Positions 63,758-64,000 of a stretch of DNA of 64,000 nt are shown here, one piece after another (the first letter of the stretch is position 1; the number at the start of each line of letters is the position of its first letter). Made by a program: the position numbers and the translations under genes. Below the pieces are notes generated by a model. That model saw only the letters and a list, made by a program, of their open reading frames with translations, had not been told where the DNA came from and searched no databases. Source of the stretch: JABCYV01 sp963696025 (GTDB lineage Bacteria; Acidobacteriota; Terriglobia; Terriglobales; Acidobacteriaceae); contig CAVOII010000014.1 of NCBI GenBank assembly GCA_963696025.1, forward strand, positions 372,001-436,000. Direction: 5' to 3'.

Positions 63758-64000
63758 TTGGGATCAAGCAAGAGCCTATGCAGGAGTTCCAGTGTCAGCA
63801 ACTTGTGGATCTCAGTGGTGTAGTTGTGGTCCCCCTTGAGATGGCCTACGACAACCTTTTCGACGCTATTCTTGGTTAGGTAAGGCCGGGATAGAGTTCT
63901 CTGGTCCAACAATATTTCCCGAACGTAGCTGGACAGATCGTCCCGATACCACACTCGGTAATGAGCAAATTTATGCCTTCCGAGAAAGAGGCGCTCGGGC
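63754..64000 (-). CDS. Asparagine synthase (glutamine-hydrolysing) C-terminus, partial
   Basis: The gene is cut by the window end; only its last 81 codons are present, starting in frame at 63999. The visible part (LFLGRHKFAHYRVWYRDDLSSY...LLHRLLLDPK) matches the C-terminus of AsnB-type amidotransferases, including the GRHKF and ELLHRLLLD ends. Enzymes of this class occur in exosortase/EPS loci, where they are presumed to amidate a sugar carboxylate; the uronic acid made by the WbpA-type enzyme would be a fitting target. The catalytic N-terminal Cys domain lies outside the window. Confidence 0.82.
   Translation of the reverse strand, partial: PERLFLGRHKFAHYRVWYRDDLSSYVREILLDQRTLSRPYLTKNSVEKVVVGHLKGDHNYTTEIHKLLTLELLHRLLLDPK

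Noticed and set aside
1..64000. CRISPR arrays, tRNA/rRNA genes, insertion sequences, JUMPstart/ops elements, PEP-CTERM tails
   Set aside because: Looked for on both strands by eye. No regularly spaced repeats, T-arm-like GGTTCGA contexts in cloverleaf form, transposase motifs, intergenic GGCGGTAG element or PEP-CTERM C-terminus was found. A by-eye search cannot exclude degenerate examples.

Overview
The window looks like part of a soil acidobacterial (Acidobacteriota, Terriglobia-type) chromosome. It is moderately GC-rich by eye. It carries secreted 'choice-of-anchor D' (ASH) plus fibronectin-III proteins, an FG-GAP/VCBS protein and a right-handed beta-helix protein of a style common in that phylum, and it is dominated by one very large exopolysaccharide/O-antigen-type locus. 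The organism assignment is inferred from protein style; no rRNA or tRNA gene was seen.

Layout. (1) 51-9129: a glycosyltransferase with a GtrA-like tail, three tandem secreted ASH-Fn3 paralogs on the plus strand (the first broken by a frameshift), then on the minus strand an exosortase and a WbpA-type UDP-GlcNAc 6-dehydrogenase, and an isolated L-2-hydroxyglutarate oxidase. (2) 9130-19077: a gene-poor stretch with two small candidate proteins, a PilZ-acyltransferase fusion, a secreted FG-GAP protein, and a plus-strand group of GT-C membrane protein, NodU-type carbamoyltransferase and methyltransferase. (3) 19101-36188, almost all minus and tightly overlapping: family 2 glycosyltransferase, amine-oxidase-like flavoprotein, three GT-C glycosyltransferases in a row, an OafA acyltransferase, a DUF4038 hydrolase, a sulfotransferase, three family 2 glycosyltransferases, a duplicated Cys-rich protein of unknown function and a Wzx-type flippase. 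(4) 36268-50770: sugar-nucleotide and tailoring genes (methyltransferase, PLP aminotransferase, SGNH hydrolase, PIG-L deacetylase, glucose-1-phosphate cytidylyltransferase, Fe(II)/2OG dioxygenase, C-methyltransferase, SDR, DUF4910 protein, 3,5-epimerase, ATP-grasp ligase, flavin monooxygenase, UDP-GlcNAc 2-epimerase). (5) 50815-64000: polysaccharide-deacetylase-like protein, LamG-VanZ fusion, FemAB-like acyltransferase, deacetylase-glycosyltransferase fusion, second flippase, secreted beta-helix protein, O-antigen ligase/polymerase, membrane acyltransferase, and the C-terminus of an asparagine synthase running off the window.

How it fits together. Region 4 can make and decorate unusual NDP-sugars. 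The family 2 and GT-C glycosyltransferases of regions 1-3 and 5 can assemble and modify a lipid-linked repeat; the two flippases and the O-antigen ligase-like protein can flip and polymerise or ligate it; acyl, sulfo, carbamoyl and deacetylase enzymes can tailor it. Exosortase, FemAB-like, deacetylase and AsnB-type genes are companions in known exosortase/EPS loci, though here the exosortase sits about 47 kb from the others and no PEP-CTERM substrate was seen. Initiating glycosyl-phosphate transferase and outer-membrane export genes (Wza/Wzc/Wzz) are not in the window.

The least-explained items are the duplicated Cys-rich protein at 33467-34576, the CDP-sugar-type cassette that lacks a recognisable CDP-glucose 4,6-dehydratase, and the PilZ-acyltransferase and deacetylase-glycosyltransferase fusions.
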